64,000 bases of DNA from Maribrevibacterium harenarium (lineage in GTDB: Bacteria > Pseudomonadota > Gammaproteobacteria > Pseudomonadales > Marinomonadaceae), in NCBI RefSeq assembly GCF_006385675.1, contig NZ_VFRR01000005.1, forward strand, positions 96,119 to 160,118. Direction: 5' to 3'. Within the stretch, counting starts at the first letter, position 1, and every line of letters starts with the position of its first letter. The position numbers were made by a program, and so were the translations under genes. The notes below the pieces were generated by a model. It saw only the letters and a list, made by a program, of their open reading frames with translations, was not told the DNA's origin and did not search any database. Positions 27,622 through 37,342 of the stretch are shown one piece after another.

Positions 27622-28596
27622 TCACTCAGGGAGTGAAGTAAAAAAGTGATCTAACTGTTCGAGTTGCAATGTTGCAGACTCGATAGCATTAAACTGACGC
27701 CGAAAGGACGATGTGTCTGCTAATGTTTGCAGATACCAACCGACGTGTTTGCGGGCAATACGCACGCCCAAGTATTCTCCGTAAAATTCGTGCAAGTTTC
27801 GCACATGCTGCATAACCAACTTCTGTATGGTTGAGCGTCCCGGCGGGGGCAGCAATTCCCCTGTGTTTAGGTAGTGACTAATTTCCTTAAATATCCAAGG
27901 TCTACCTTGTGCTGCACGTCCAATCATCACAGCATCCGCACCAGTGTGTTGTAACACCTGATGGGCTTTTTCCGCTGTGTTGATATCGCCATTGGCCAAC
28001 ACAGGGATAGAAATCGTATCTTTAATTTCCGCGATGGTGTCGTACTCTGCCGCACCAGCAAATTTACAAGCCCGAGTACGCCCATGCACGGCAAGTGCTT
28101 GAATGCCGCATTGTTCGGCAATCTTCGCGATGGTGACACCATTGCGGTGTTGGGGCGACCAGCCGGTACGGATTTTTAATGTAACGGGCACATCGACACT
28201 ATTAACAACTGACTCGAGTATTTCTCTGACCAATGTTTCGTTCTGCAATAACGCAGAGCCTGCAGCCTTGTTAAGCACTTTTTTGGCAGGGCAGCCCATA
28301 TTGATATCAATAATTTGCGCGCCAAGTTCCACGTTTTGGCGTGCGGCTTGAGCCATCATGGCAGGGTCTGAACCAGCGATCTGAACGGATCTTGGTGACA
28401 CTTCATAATCATGAACCAAGCGCGTTCGGCTCTTGTTCGAGTCCCACAAACGGACGTCAGATGTCACCATTTCAGATACTACTAAGCCTGCTCCTTGGGC
28501 GTGGCATAACTTCCTAAAAGGGAGGTCAGTCACACCAGCCATGGGAGCCAAAACTAGCGGAGTAGTAATGGTGTACGGTCCAATTGAGAACGCCAT
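27622..28596 (-). CDS. dusB: tRNA-dihydrouridine synthase B
   Basis: A 324-residue FMN flavoprotein that reduces uridines in the tRNA D-loop. FMN-binding TIM-barrel motifs: LAPMAGVTDLPFR, INMGCPAKKVLNK with the catalytic Cys, LKIRTGW, VHGRTR, ANGDI and IGRAAQGRPWIF. Start at the ATG at 28596 (MAFSIGPYTI), as family members begin here; a TTG six codons earlier is possible but not needed. It is the first gene of the dusB-fis operon and follows the DUF3426 gene after 128 bp. Confidence 0.96.
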   Translation of the reverse strand: MAFSIGPYTITTPLVLAPMAGVTDLPFRKLCHAQGAGLVVSEMVTSDVRLWDSNKSRTRLVHDYEVSPRSVQIAGSDPAMMAQAARQNVELGAQIIDINMGCPAKKVLNKAAGSALLQNETLVREILESVVNSVDVPVTLKIRTGWSPQHRNGVTIAKIAEQCGIQALAVHGRTRACKFAGAAEYDTIAEIKDTISIPVLANGDINTAEKAHQVLQHTGADAVMIGRAAQGRPWIFKEISHYLNTGELLPPPGRSTIQKLVMQHVRNLHEFYGEYLGVRIARKHVGWYLQTLADTSSFRRQFNAIESATLQLEQLDHFFTSLPE

Positions 28597-28724
28597 TGAA
28601 ACAAAGAAAACCAAGTAAAGTGTTAAAGATCTTCGACCATGTCGAGCGGGCGTGAATAATAACGGCTAGGCTGCCCTTTTTGAAGTCTTGACAAAGGATA
28701 AATTGACTAAATTTTGTGCTTTTC

Positions 28725-29963
28725 TCAGAAAGAGCGGGCTTGTGCTGAGTAGACTTTAAGTTGGTGTGTGACCGCCCGAGCGCCGGGATCGTGAATGCTG
28801 ATCACAATATGAATGGGGGTGTTTGGGGGCATGTAGGTAATATCGAGAAAGTCTTTATGTAGATAGTTGTTCGGTGTGAACAGTCGCGCTGCAACCGGGG
28901 CGCCGTTGAGATCATAAAACTCTAACGCAATTTTCGGCATAGGTTGGGCGAATTGGCTGGTGTTATTCATAATCGCATTTACCACGAGGGCATTGCTGGT
29001 GGTTGGGTGGCTTTGAATACGGGTATGTTGAATATTAATAGCGGTTACGTCTTCGAATGTCGGTAACACACAGCCCAAGTAGGTGCAGGCCAATTTATAA
29101 ATCGGCCGCAACTGTGCCGAGCGACTGCCAGAATCGAAATAGAAATAGCCAGCTTGTGCCAGCAACAGAAGCAATGCTGCAAAAGACCCCGCTAGCCATA
29201 ATCCCCCATGCCGAGTTTTTGTTTGCGGTAGGTCATCATCGACTAATGGTGCTAGGCTGCTCTGGGCATTAATCTGTTCCAAAGTGTCCTGCGCTTTTCG
29301 CGCGGAGGCAGTAGAGTGCTGTTGGTCGGAAATGTCCTGAGCAAGAGCATGGAGTGCCAACATATAATCAGGCTCCACATCCTCGTGCAGGCTTGTTGGC
29401 TGGTTCTGTGGGGCTTGAGGTCTAGTTTGCGGTGCAACTGGAACGCTTGGTTGCTGCCGTTGTGCTGCTGTGGATGTAGTAGGTCGAGGAATATTGATCT
29501 GTGCTTTCTTTTTGTCTTGCTCCAAAGCAGATTCCAGCTCTGCTAATTCTTTTTCCCAGGGAGCAGGAGTCTCTTCATCCAGAGGTGTTTGTTGTGTCTT
29601 TGATTTTGCCGGTAAAGGCGCTAAATCATCTTCGTCAAATAGCGTATTAAGCCATTTTGGATCAACAGGTGGTTCTTCAGCAGCTGAGGAAGGCTTTGCT
29701 GAAGTCGCCATGCTCTGCGTTGATTTAGAGTTTAGCTGAGTGGGTGGAGTAGCGCTTTCGCTTACACTTGGTGCTGGTGCTGGTGCTGGTGCTGGTGCTG
29801 GTGCTGGTGCTGGTGCTGGAGATTGAGGTGCTGGTGTAGCGACGAAAATATGAAAACACTGACCACAGCGCACTTTGCCGTTTGCCATTTTTAGCACGTC
29901 ATTAGTAACACGAAATGCCGTAGAGCATTTAGGGCAGCGGGTAATGATGCTATCCGTGGTCAT
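28725..29963 (-). CDS. Zinc-ribbon membrane protein of the DUF3426 family
   Basis: A 412-residue protein with an MJ0042-type zinc ribbon at the N-terminus (RCPKCSTAFRV...VRCGQCFHIF), a long low-complexity linker including alternating Ala-Pro repeats (about 45-65), one transmembrane helix (about residue 255-275, AGSFAALLLLLAQAGYFYF) and a C-terminal DUF3426 domain. The domain order and position between prmA and dusB match the equivalent gene in Pseudomonas and relatives. Function is unknown. The linker is encoded by eight exact copies of a hexamer, so its length may vary between strains. Confidence 0.85.
   Translation of the reverse strand: MTTDSIITRCPKCSTAFRVTNDVLKMANGKVRCGQCFHIFVATPAPQSPAPAPAPAPAPAPAPAPSVSESATPPTQLNSKSTQSMATSAKPSSAAEEPPVDPKWLNTLFDEDDLAPLPAKSKTQQTPLDEETPAPWEKELAELESALEQDKKKAQINIPRPTTSTAAQRQQPSVPVAPQTRPQAPQNQPTSLHEDVEPDYMLALHALAQDISDQQHSTASARKAQDTLEQINAQSSLAPLVDDDLPQTKTRHGGLWLAGSFAALLLLLAQAGYFYFDSGSRSAQLRPIYKLACTYLGCVLPTFEDVTAINIQHTRIQSHPTTSNALVVNAIMNNTSQFAQPMPKIALEFYDLNGAPVAARLFTPNNYLHKDFLDITYMPPNTPIHIVISIHDPGARAVTHQLKVYSAQARSF
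29770..29817. repeat. Eight tandem copies of GGTGCT
   Basis: Perfect 6-bp tandem repeat, eight copies, inside the DUF3426 gene. On the coding strand it reads as Ala-Pro repeats. Because the unit is two codons, slippage changes linker length without breaking the frame. Confidence 0.95.
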
Positions 29964-29976
29964 GAGGTATTAGCTC

Positions 29977-30864
29977 TCAGCGTTTAGTTGCAACGATACG
30001 AACCCATTCTTCCTTCTCGGTAACCGAGTCGATATGAAAAGCTTCTCGATAAGCGTCAATTACATTATGAGCTTGGTTCGCTAATATGCCAGATAATGCC
30101 AGCTGACCGTTAGGTTTTACAAGTGCGGTGATAACCGGAGCCAATTCCGCCAATGGGCCCGCCAATATATTGGCTACAACGATATCGGCTTTAATATCGC
30201 CTTCGTAAGGTGGCAATTTCACTTCGTAGCGACTAGCTTCAATGCCGTTGCGTTCAGCGTTGGCTTGTGTCGCTTCTACCGCTTGAGGGTCTATATCAAT
30301 GCCAATCATATTACTGGCGCCAAGCAGAAGGGCGGCAATGCCTAAAATGCCAGAACCGCAACCGTAATCCACGACTGTCTTGTTTTTACAGTCAACGCTA
30401 TCGAGCCATTCTAGACATAATGCGGTGGTTGGGTGAGTGCCGGTGCCAAAGGCAAGCCCTGGATCAAGCATGAGGTTAACGGCATTAGCATCCGGAACTT
30501 CGCGCCAGCTCGGACATACCCAGAGACGCTTACCAAATTGGATCGGATGATAGGAATCCATCCATTCTCTAATCCAGTCCTTGTCTTCCAAAATTTCAAT
30601 TTTTAAATTGATATCAGATTGACCTAGCTGCGTTGCCTTGTGCTCGACTACGGGGCGAATGTGTTCGATATCTGCATCTGCTTCAAACAAGCCTGTCACA
30701 CGAGTGTGATTCCAAAGCGGTGTGGTATTTAGTTCGGGCTCATAAACTGGGTCGTCATGCACGTCTTCAAACGTAACGACTAAAGCGCCACATTCTAGTA
30801 GGGTGTCTTCAAAAGCAGGAACATAATCTGGTGTGGTTTGCACACGAATTTGCAGCCATGGCAT
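29977..30864 (-). CDS. prmA: Ribosomal protein L11 methyltransferase
   Basis: A 295-residue enzyme that trimethylates ribosomal protein L11. The N-terminal substrate-binding domain starts MPWLQIRVQ and has acidic D/E-rich stretches; the SAM domain has VDYGCGSGILG, IGIDIDPQAVEA and the characteristic VVANILAGPL (NxxxxP-like motif). FGTGTHPTT precedes it and is specific to PrmA. Length normal. It follows accC with a hairpin in the 66-bp gap, and is followed 13 nt later by the DUF3426 gene. Confidence 0.96.
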   Translation of the reverse strand: MPWLQIRVQTTPDYVPAFEDTLLECGALVVTFEDVHDDPVYEPELNTTPLWNHTRVTGLFEADADIEHIRPVVEHKATQLGQSDINLKIEILEDKDWIREWMDSYHPIQFGKRLWVCPSWREVPDANAVNLMLDPGLAFGTGTHPTTALCLEWLDSVDCKNKTVVDYGCGSGILGIAALLLGASNMIGIDIDPQAVEATQANAERNGIEASRYEVKLPPYEGDIKADIVVANILAGPLAELAPVITALVKPNGQLALSGILANQAHNVIDAYREAFHIDSVTEKEEWVRIVATKR

Positions 30865-30899
30865 AAAAGCAAAGCCTTATAGAGTTATTACGGAAGAGA

Positions 30900-30923
30900 G
30901 TCGGGTGCCATAAGGCACCCGAC
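30900..30923. terminator. Stable hairpin between accC and prmA
   Basis: Perfect 10-bp GC-rich stem GTCGGGTGCC / GGCACCCGAC with a 4-nt loop. On the minus strand only TCTCTTCC follows, so termination after accBC may be partial, allowing read-through into prmA. Confidence 0.6.
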
Positions 30924-30930
30924 GGAGGCA

Positions 30931-32271
30931 TTATAGCCCGAGCTTTTTCTCGAGGTAGTGAATATTGACACCGCCTGCGATGAAGTTGCCATCGGTAGCC
31001 AAATCCTTCTGTAGATCGATATTGGTCTTAATACCATCTACAAAAGTTTCGTCTAACGCTACCGATAGGCGTTTTAGTGCGCCTTCACGATCGTCAGCGA
31101 AACAGATGATTTTCGCGATCATAGAATCGTAAGTTGGTGGTACTGAGTAGCCACTGTACAGATGAGTATCTACGCGAACACCCATACCGCCTGGAGCATG
31201 GAAGTAGTTAACTTTACCAGGGCTTGGCATAAAGGTTTTGGGATCTTCTGCGTTAATACGTGCTTCTACCGCATGACCTCTAAGCTTGACATCTTCCTGT
31301 TTAATAGAAAGCGGTAGACCGCTGGCGATACGTAGCTGCTCTTTTACGATATCGATGCCGGTAACCATTTCCGTTACAGGGTGTTCTACCTGAACTCGAG
31401 TATTCATCTCGATGAAGTAGAAGCGACCATCTTCATATAGGAACTCAAAAGTACCTGCGCCGCGGTAGCCGATCTTGATGCACGCATCCACACAGGCTTG
31501 CAGACATTGGGCGCGAGACTCTGGGTCAAGCAATGGTGCGGGTGCCTCTTCCAATACTTTTTGGTGACGACGCTGTAGCGAACAGTCACGGTCGTAAAGA
31601 TGAATGGCATTACCTTGGCCATCTGCCAGTACTTGCACTTCAACGTGGCGTGGGTTGGTTAGGAATTTCTCCATGTAAACCGTGCTGTCACCGAAGTAAG
31701 AGCCTGCTTCAGACTGGGTAACGCTAATGGACTTAAGTAGGCTGCCTTCGTTGTGTACAACGCGCATACCACGACCACCGCCGCCTGCCGCTGCTTTGAC
31801 AATAACTGGATAGCCGATTTCACGGGCAATACGCATACATTGCTCTGGATCAGATGGCACTGGGCCGTTTGAGCCAGGTACAGTTGGTACGCCTGCTTCT
31901 TTCATCGCTTTAATGGCGGACACTTTGTCACCCATTAGGCGGATTGTTTCTGCTCGTGGACCGATGAAAGCAAACCCAGAACGCTCAACTTGCTCTGCAA
32001 AGTCAGCATTTTCTGCTAAGAAGCCGTAACCTGGGTGGATACCAGATGTGTCAGTAAGTTCTGCTGCACTGATAATGGCAGGAATATTTAGGTAGCTGTC
32101 TTTGGATGGGTTCGGACCAATACAGATTGACTCATCAGCCAAGCGTACGTGCAATAGGTCTCGGTCAATTTTGGAATGGACAGCGACGGTTTTAATGCCG
32201 AGTTCTTTACAGGCGCGTAAAATACGCAGCGCTATTTCTCCTCGGTTGGCAATCAATACCTTATCTAACAT
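30931..32271 (-). CDS. accC: Acetyl-CoA carboxylase, biotin carboxylase subunit
   Basis: A 446-residue ATP-grasp enzyme that carboxylates biotin on AccB in fatty acid synthesis. Features: [17 protein letters not shown] at the start, the glycine-rich loop [11 protein letters not shown], catalytic region [26 protein letters not shown] and RINAEDP. Length is normal (about 449). It follows accB by 15 nt in a two-gene operon. Confidence 0.98.
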   Translation of the reverse strand: MLDKVLIANRGEIALRILRACKELGIKTVAVHSKIDRDLLHVRLADESICIGPNPSKDSYLNIPAIISAAELTDTSGIHPGYGFLAENADFAEQVERSGFAFIGPRAETIRLMGDKVSAIKAMKEAGVPTVPGSNGPVPSDPEQCMRIAREIGYPVIVKAAAGGGGRGMRVVHNEGSLLKSISVTQSEAGSYFGDSTVYMEKFLTNPRHVEVQVLADGQGNAIHLYDRDCSLQRRHQKVLEEAPAPLLDPESRAQCLQACVDACIKIGYRGAGTFEFLYEDGRFYFIEMNTRVQVEHPVTEMVTGIDIVKEQLRIASGLPLSIKQEDVKLRGHAVEARINAEDPKTFMPSPGKVNYFHAPGGMGVRVDTHLYSGYSVPPTYDSMIAKIICFADDREGALKRLSVALDETFVDGIKTNIDLQKDLATDGNFIAGGVNIHYLEKKLGL

Positions 32272-32286
32272 GACGAAACCTTTTGA

Positions 32287-32736
32287 TTAGATGATGGTGA
32301 CTAGCGGCTGGTCGAATTCAACTGGCTCACCATCTTCTACTAGGATGGCGCCAATAGTGCCAGACTTGTCTGCTTCGATTTGGTTCATCATTTTCATCGC
32401 TTCAACGATACAGATGGTATCGCCAGCGTTAACTTTTTGGCCTACTTCAATGAAGGCTTTCGCACCAGGAGCTGGAGAACGGTAGAAAGTACCCACCATT
32501 GGTGAAGTTACAGCATGGCCGGAGATTGCTGGTTCAGCAGCCGCTTCTGCTGCAACAGGTGCTGGCGCAGCAGCTTGAGGAGCAACAGGCGCAGGTGCTG
32601 GAGCATACATTTGAGGAGCAACAGGTGCACCGCCACGACTGATTCGAACAGCTTCTTCGCCTTCCTTAATTTCGATCTCGTATACGTTGGATTCTTCAAG
32701 TAGTTCGATCAGTTTTTTAATTTTACGGATGTCCAT
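32287..32736 (-). CDS. accB: Biotin carboxyl carrier protein of acetyl-CoA carboxylase
   Basis: A 149-residue carrier protein. N-terminus [17 protein letters not shown] is typical, then an Ala/Pro-rich flexible linker (about 40-70) and a C-terminal biotinyl domain with [12 protein letters not shown]; the biotin lysine is residue 115. The 232-bp upstream gap, where aroQ lies in Pseudomonas, has no gene but probably holds the accBC promoter, often autoregulated by AccB. accC follows directly. Confidence 0.97.
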   Translation of the reverse strand: MDIRKIKKLIELLEESNVYEIEIKEGEEAVRISRGGAPVAPQMYAPAPAPVAPQAAAPAPVAAEAAAEPAISGHAVTSPMVGTFYRSPAPGAKAFIEVGQKVNAGDTICIVEAMKMMNQIEADKSGTIGAILVEDGEPVEFDQPLVTII

Positions 32737-32968
32737 GATAACTCTCTTCTAATCAGTGATGTGTTTAGTTTAACCGATATCCAGAATGACTCTGTTTGTT
32801 ATGGGTCAAACATCGCTTAATGTCGACATCTCCGACGCTTGCGACGGAAGTGTTCAATCGTTTTTATACGGCAACTGGCGTGAAATTATCGTTAAATTGC
32901 AGGAAGTTGTCCAGTTATGACAAGAAATTATGCGCGCCGCTATGTTTTGGTTAAAAAATGAACTCTAG

Positions 32969-34765
32969 TTAACTTTGGTTGAGGGTGAGCAGCGCACTAA
33001 GTCTCGAAACAACTTCTTCTTTGGTGGGTTCACCAATTAATGACCAGTCTTGTTGGTACTCCCCTTTGTCATTGAAAAACAATAGGGCAGGTGGGCCAAA
33101 TAGCCGATATTGTTGCATCAATGCTTGGTTCTCGGCTGAGTTGTCCGTAACGTCGATGCGCACTAAAGTAATCTTGTTGAGTAGCGGAGTAACCTCTTTT
33201 GCTGCCAGAATTTTGTGTTCAATTTCCTGACAACTGATACACCAGTCTGCGTAAAGATCAAACATTACCGGCACTTTAGTTGTTGCGAGAATATCGTTCA
33301 TCTCCGCCAAAGAACCGATATTGAACTGATAATTCGCTCGGTTTTGGCTCTTGCCTTCATTGCCAATAGAAAGCGTGCTGTTCTGAGTTAGTGGGATCAG
33401 AAAGTTGGAATTGCCGCTGGCGGCCCCAAGCCATTGTAAGGCGGCCAACAACACCAGCATTATACCCAGTAGCCAGCGCCAGTACTGACTTTCCCCGCGG
33501 CGAGCAGTATGAAACGCATAAGCAGCCAGTAGGCCCAACCAAGCTCCCCATAAATACAGTGCCTGTCCACCGGGTAAGAGTCGCGCCAAAAGCCACACTG
33601 TCATGCCTAACATGGCGAAGCCCATCAGCGCTTTTACGTCCTCCATCCATACTCCGTTACGAGGTAAAATACGGCTTCCCATTGCCCCTACCACTAGTAA
33701 CGGAACGCCCATACCTAAGCCCATAACAAATAGGGCGAAAGCCCCCAATGCAATATCAGCGGTAGTACTAATGTAAAGTACGGCTCCTGCTAGGGGGGCT
33801 GAAACACAGGGTGAGACAATTAAGGTAGCAAAAACTCCTGCTAGAAAGGTGCCGAGAAAGCGGCTTGAACTTGAACGTGATTGATCAGACAGCACCTCTA
33901 GTTTTTGTTGTAAGCCACTGGGAAGTCTTAGGTTAAAGACTCCGAGCATCGCCAATCCTAGTACGGTAAACAATAGGGCGCTGGCAGTAATCAAGCTAGG
34001 TTTCTGTAATGCTGCCTGCAGGTTAAATTGAGTTCCGAACCAAGCCGCCAAAGCGCCAATAAGGGCATAAGTCGAAGCCATGCCTAATACGTAAATAGCA
34101 GTCGTGCCCAACCCCTGCCAGCCCTTTTGCTTTCCGCCTATCACGATAGCACTAACGATGGGAATCATCGGCAAGACGCAGGGCGTAAATGTAAGCAGTA
34201 AGCCTAATCCAAACATGATACCAATCGTTTGCCATAGACTGCCGTTGGCTAAAGTGCTGCTCACAGAGGTGGTAGTGTCTTGGATCGGGATCGGCTGGGC
34301 TGACGTGGTGGAGGTGAGGCTGGCTGCAGGTATGGTAATTGAGACTGGGACTTTTTGGGGGGGATAACACAGTCCCGCGTCAGCGCAGCCTTGGTATTGT
34401 AGGATGAAATTCAGCTCTTGTGGGGTGGTATTAGTTGCTGGATAACGAATGGGAAGTGTCAATTCGCGACGGTAGACTTCCACTTCTCCGAAGTACGGGT
34501 CATTCTTCTTTTTGCCTGCCGGTAGATCCTGAAACTGGACCGGAATGTCTCCGTCCGTGGTGAGTTTAAATTGATGTTTGTAGAGATAGTAGCCCTCGGT
34601 TATCTGCCAAGTAGCATTGATGGTGCCGGGCTTGTCACTTTGTCTTACCCCAAGGATAAATGCCTGTTCAACTGGTAGGAACTCCGGCTTGCTGTTGTTG
34701 CCAAAAGAAAACCCTAAAGCGGATAAGGGTACGAGTAGGGACAAAAGCAAAAGAATAGGCTTCAT
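32969..34765 (-). CDS. dsbD: Thiol:disulfide interchange protein DsbD
   Basis: A 598-residue inner-membrane protein that passes electrons from cytoplasmic thioredoxin to periplasmic DsbC/DsbG-type proteins. Signal peptide, then DsbD-alpha domain (about 20-145) with the Cys pair CADAGLC; a membrane domain of eight helices with Cys motifs FTPCVLPMIP and VSPCVSAPLAG; and a C-terminal thioredoxin-like domain with WCISC. All redox cysteines are present. It stands upstream of accB on the same strand, as in Pseudomonas, but separated by 232 bp. Confidence 0.95.
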   Translation of the reverse strand: MKPILLLLSLLVPLSALGFSFGNNSKPEFLPVEQAFILGVRQSDKPGTINATWQITEGYYLYKHQFKLTTDGDIPVQFQDLPAGKKKNDPYFGEVEVYRRELTLPIRYPATNTTPQELNFILQYQGCADAGLCYPPQKVPVSITIPAASLTSTTSAQPIPIQDTTTSVSSTLANGSLWQTIGIMFGLGLLLTFTPCVLPMIPIVSAIVIGGKQKGWQGLGTTAIYVLGMASTYALIGALAAWFGTQFNLQAALQKPSLITASALLFTVLGLAMLGVFNLRLPSGLQQKLEVLSDQSRSSSSRFLGTFLAGVFATLIVSPCVSAPLAGAVLYISTTADIALGAFALFVMGLGMGVPLLVVGAMGSRILPRNGVWMEDVKALMGFAMLGMTVWLLARLLPGGQALYLWGAWLGLLAAYAFHTARRGESQYWRWLLGIMLVLLAALQWLGAASGNSNFLIPLTQNSTLSIGNEGKSQNRANYQFNIGSLAEMNDILATTKVPVMFDLYADWCISCQEIEHKILAAKEVTPLLNKITLVRIDVTDNSAENQALMQQYRLFGPPALLFFNDKGEYQQDWSLIGEPTKEEVVSRLSALLTLNQS

Positions 34766-34866
34766 GAGTTCAGTAGACTAAAGTTGACAGGTTGAATGGA
34801 TTCAGCTCAGATAGCTTGATATAGACTACCAATGGTGAAAAAGGTTGCCAATTGAAAGAGGCGCAG

Positions 34867-35772
34867 GTGTTCAAAAAAACGTTTTTGTTGCTCAATTTCT
34901 TGTTGCTCGTCACGGGTTGCGCTAGCTCATCGATAAAAGATGACAAGAAGGGGGAGACCGAAGAAACCGCACAAGTTACGTCGAAGACAGTGAATACCGA
35001 GAGACTTAATGAAAGCCTTGGGGCCGTCGCATCACTGCCAATCACCTTGCCATTGGAACAAGCAAGCACCAACTTTTCGGTAATAGAAGCAGATAGTGGC
35101 ACCGATTCAACTGCAAAGACCGAAGATCAATCTCAGCCACCGGAATTTCTCGATCCGATTACGCAAGCGTTGCTAGAGCGCGGTGATCACGCTTTGGCTA
35201 AACTTCGTCTGCTAACGCCAGAGGAAGACAATGCCAACTTATACTATCAGGCAGCCTTGGGGCGTTCTCCCGGTAATTATCGTGCCACTATGGGTATTGC
35301 CAGTATCGTAGAACAATACTGTAACTGGGCTTTGGAGGCAGCAAGGGCTGGTAATCAAGTCAGTGTGCACCATTATTTGGAACAAGCCAAGCTGGTTAAC
35401 CCCCAGGATCCTTTGATCGGGCAGACACAACGACAAATTCTCGCTGGCGATGTAAGACCAAAATCCACATCGTTGGCGCCCGACTTGAAAGGGGATGAGT
35501 CAATAACCAGCGACAAGGAAACCGGAGTAGCGCAGCCCTTATCTCAGGTGATTTTGCCAGAATCCCTATTTAGTTTGAGCGAAGAAGAGATTCTTGCCAG
35601 AATGCAGCCTATCATTGACGAATTGAATCGGCAGCAAAGGCGTATCGAGATCAATTGGCCGTCTGATAAAGAAGCGCGGCTAATTTATCAGATAATTAAC
35701 AGTAGAACCCCAGCATATCGGGTTCGGGCGATGATCTATCACAGGCCGTCGTATAGCGTGGAATTCAGATAA
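34867..35772 (+). CDS. Putative lipoprotein with TPR-like region
   Basis: A 301-residue predicted lipoprotein: signal peptide with lipobox LVTGC (Cys about 17), then an acidic Thr/Ser-rich linker and a helical TPR-like stretch (about 110-190, LYYQAALGRSPGNYRATMG to YLEQAKLVNPQDP). The C-terminal 50 residues (RRIEINWPSDKEARLIYQ) may form a separate small domain. I use the GTG start at 34867, as GAGG lies five bases upstream; the TTG at 34852 has no ribosome binding site. No family recognised. The DUF2333 gene follows 12 nt downstream and a GNAT gene overlaps that one, so this is the head of a three-gene operon. Confidence 0.65.
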   Translation: MFKKTFLLLNFLLLVTGCASSSIKDDKKGETEETAQVTSKTVNTERLNESLGAVASLPITLPLEQASTNFSVIEADSGTDSTAKTEDQSQPPEFLDPITQALLERGDHALAKLRLLTPEEDNANLYYQAALGRSPGNYRATMGIASIVEQYCNWALEAARAGNQVSVHHYLEQAKLVNPQDPLIGQTQRQILAGDVRPKSTSLAPDLKGDESITSDKETGVAQPLSQVILPESLFSLSEEEILARMQPIIDELNRQQRRIEINWPSDKEARLIYQIINSRTPAYRVRAMIYHRPSYSVEFR

Positions 35773-35784
35773 TTAGGAGTAATT

Positions 35785-36834
35785 ATGGCAAATCTATTGT
35801 CGAAACTTGCCTTTTGGAATAGTGCGGATCAGGCCTCGACTATCGCCAAAGGAGTGGGAATGGGTGTTGTGGCCGCGTCGGTGCTGACTGTTGGTTTAGG
35901 AATGTATTGGAGCTCTGAGCCGGAACAGTTTGACGTGGTGGCGGCGGCAAAAGATCGCGCCGAACAGCGTGGTTATTTGAACAATAGCAAACAACTGGTT
36001 GTTGGCTACACCACCACCAATGCGCTATACGATATTGTTGATACCTTGCTCAATAAGCCCGGTGGCTTCATTACCAATGACATCATGCCGCCAGGTCTTT
36101 TCCTCGACAATATGCCCTCTTGGGAGTTTGGGGCATTGGTACAGGCGCGTGATCTAGCGCGAGCCTTGCGTAAAGAGTTTAGCCGGTCACAATCTCAGTC
36201 TACTGAAGATGAAAATCTCAAAATTGCCGAGCCACAGTTCAACTTTGATACCAAGAGCTGGGCACTCCCTTCCAGTGAAAGCGAATATGAGCGCGGTAAT
36301 CAGGAGTTGTTGAAATATCTTGATCGCTTGGCTAACAAGAGTGAGACCAATGCTCAGTTTTATGCCCGCGCTGACAATCTAAATGATTGGTTAAGTGATG
36401 TGTCTACTCGTCTTGGTAGCTTGTCGCAACGATTATCAGCCAGTGTTGAAAACGTAAGAGAGAATACTGACTTGGCCGGTGACGCACAGGCAACTCAGTC
36501 TACTGAGACGGGGGACTATAAATACGTTAAGACCCCATGGTCTGAGATTGATAACGTATTTTATGAAGCTCGTGGTGCGGCGTGGGCGCTTATTCATATT
36601 TTACGCGCAGTCGAAGTGGACTTCGTTTTTGTGCTTCAAGACAAAAATGCGTTGGTGAGTTTACGTCAAATTATTCGTGAGCTAGAGGCAACACAGACAA
36701 CCGTGTGGGCGCCAATGATCCTAAATGGTAGTGGTTTTGGGATGATGGCTAACCATTCATTGGTAATGGCTTCTTATATTACCCGCGCAAATGCAGCGAT
36801 CATCGATCTGCGTCGTTTGTTGAATCAAGGTTAA
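35785..36834 (+). CDS. DUF2333 family protein
   Basis: A 349-residue protein with one N-terminal transmembrane segment (about 22-42, GVGMGVVAASVLTVGLGMYW) and a mainly helical periplasmic remainder. Motifs such as TNDIMPPGLFLDNMPSWEFG, DLARALRKEFSRSQSQS and FYARADNLNDWL match my memory of DUF2333, a gammaproteobacterial family of unknown function. The TAATG junction overlaps the GNAT gene start by one base. Neighbour is a TPR-like lipoprotein, so an envelope role is possible. Confidence 0.8.
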   Translation: MANLLSKLAFWNSADQASTIAKGVGMGVVAASVLTVGLGMYWSSEPEQFDVVAAAKDRAEQRGYLNNSKQLVVGYTTTNALYDIVDTLLNKPGGFITNDIMPPGLFLDNMPSWEFGALVQARDLARALRKEFSRSQSQSTEDENLKIAEPQFNFDTKSWALPSSESEYERGNQELLKYLDRLANKSETNAQFYARADNLNDWLSDVSTRLGSLSQRLSASVENVRENTDLAGDAQATQSTETGDYKYVKTPWSEIDNVFYEARGAAWALIHILRAVEVDFVFVLQDKNALVSLRQIIRELEATQTTVWAPMILNGSGFGMMANHSLVMASYITRANAAIIDLRRLLNQG

Positions 36835-37337
36835 TGGCTGAGCGTGGGAATCTTGAGGTGCATCTTGCTGAGTTAGAAGATGCGCCGCAAATACTTTCTG
36901 TTTTCCAGCAAACGGCACCGTTGTCGACGCAGGCAGACATTACGCTGGTTTCAGTGTTGGATTGGCTTGAGCAAGCGGATGATCAAAATCCTATTTTTGT
37001 GGTAAGAGAGCGTTCGTCGGTATTAGCTTGGTTGGCGGTCGAACCTTATTATGGTTTAGCGGCCTTGGCTGGTGTCGGTGAGGTAGCGCTCTACGTATCC
37101 CCCAATGTGCAACGTATGGGATTGGGGCGAACCTTATTAAATACCGCTATCAATCAACAGCGGCGAGTAGGGCGTACTACTCTAGTCGCTCATATTGGCT
37201 CCGGTAATGTTGCCAGCCGGGCGTTCTTCGAAGACTCAGGGTTTTGCCAATGGGGGAGTTTGCCACAAGTGTTGTGTGAGCCTAACTTGCCCCAGCAAGA
37301 TCTGATCATATATGGTCTCTCCTTGCCGGGAGAGTGA
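36834..37337 (+). CDS. GNAT-family N-acetyltransferase
   Basis: A 167-residue acetyltransferase. The acetyl-CoA-binding motif A is visible as LYVSPNVQRMGLGRTLL (Q/RxxGxG/A type), with the usual preceding strand and a following helix, and the C-terminal ASRAFFEDSGFCQWG typical of GNATs. The substrate is not identifiable. It begins inside the DUF2333 stop codon (ATG at 36834), so translation is coupled. It faces dgt tail to tail, with 5 bp between stops. Confidence 0.85.
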   Translation: MAERGNLEVHLAELEDAPQILSVFQQTAPLSTQADITLVSVLDWLEQADDQNPIFVVRERSSVLAWLAVEPYYGLAALAGVGEVALYVSPNVQRMGLGRTLLNTAINQQRRVGRTTLVAHIGSGNVASRAFFEDSGFCQWGSLPQVLCEPNLPQQDLIIYGLSLPGE

Positions 37338-37342
37338 GTCCA

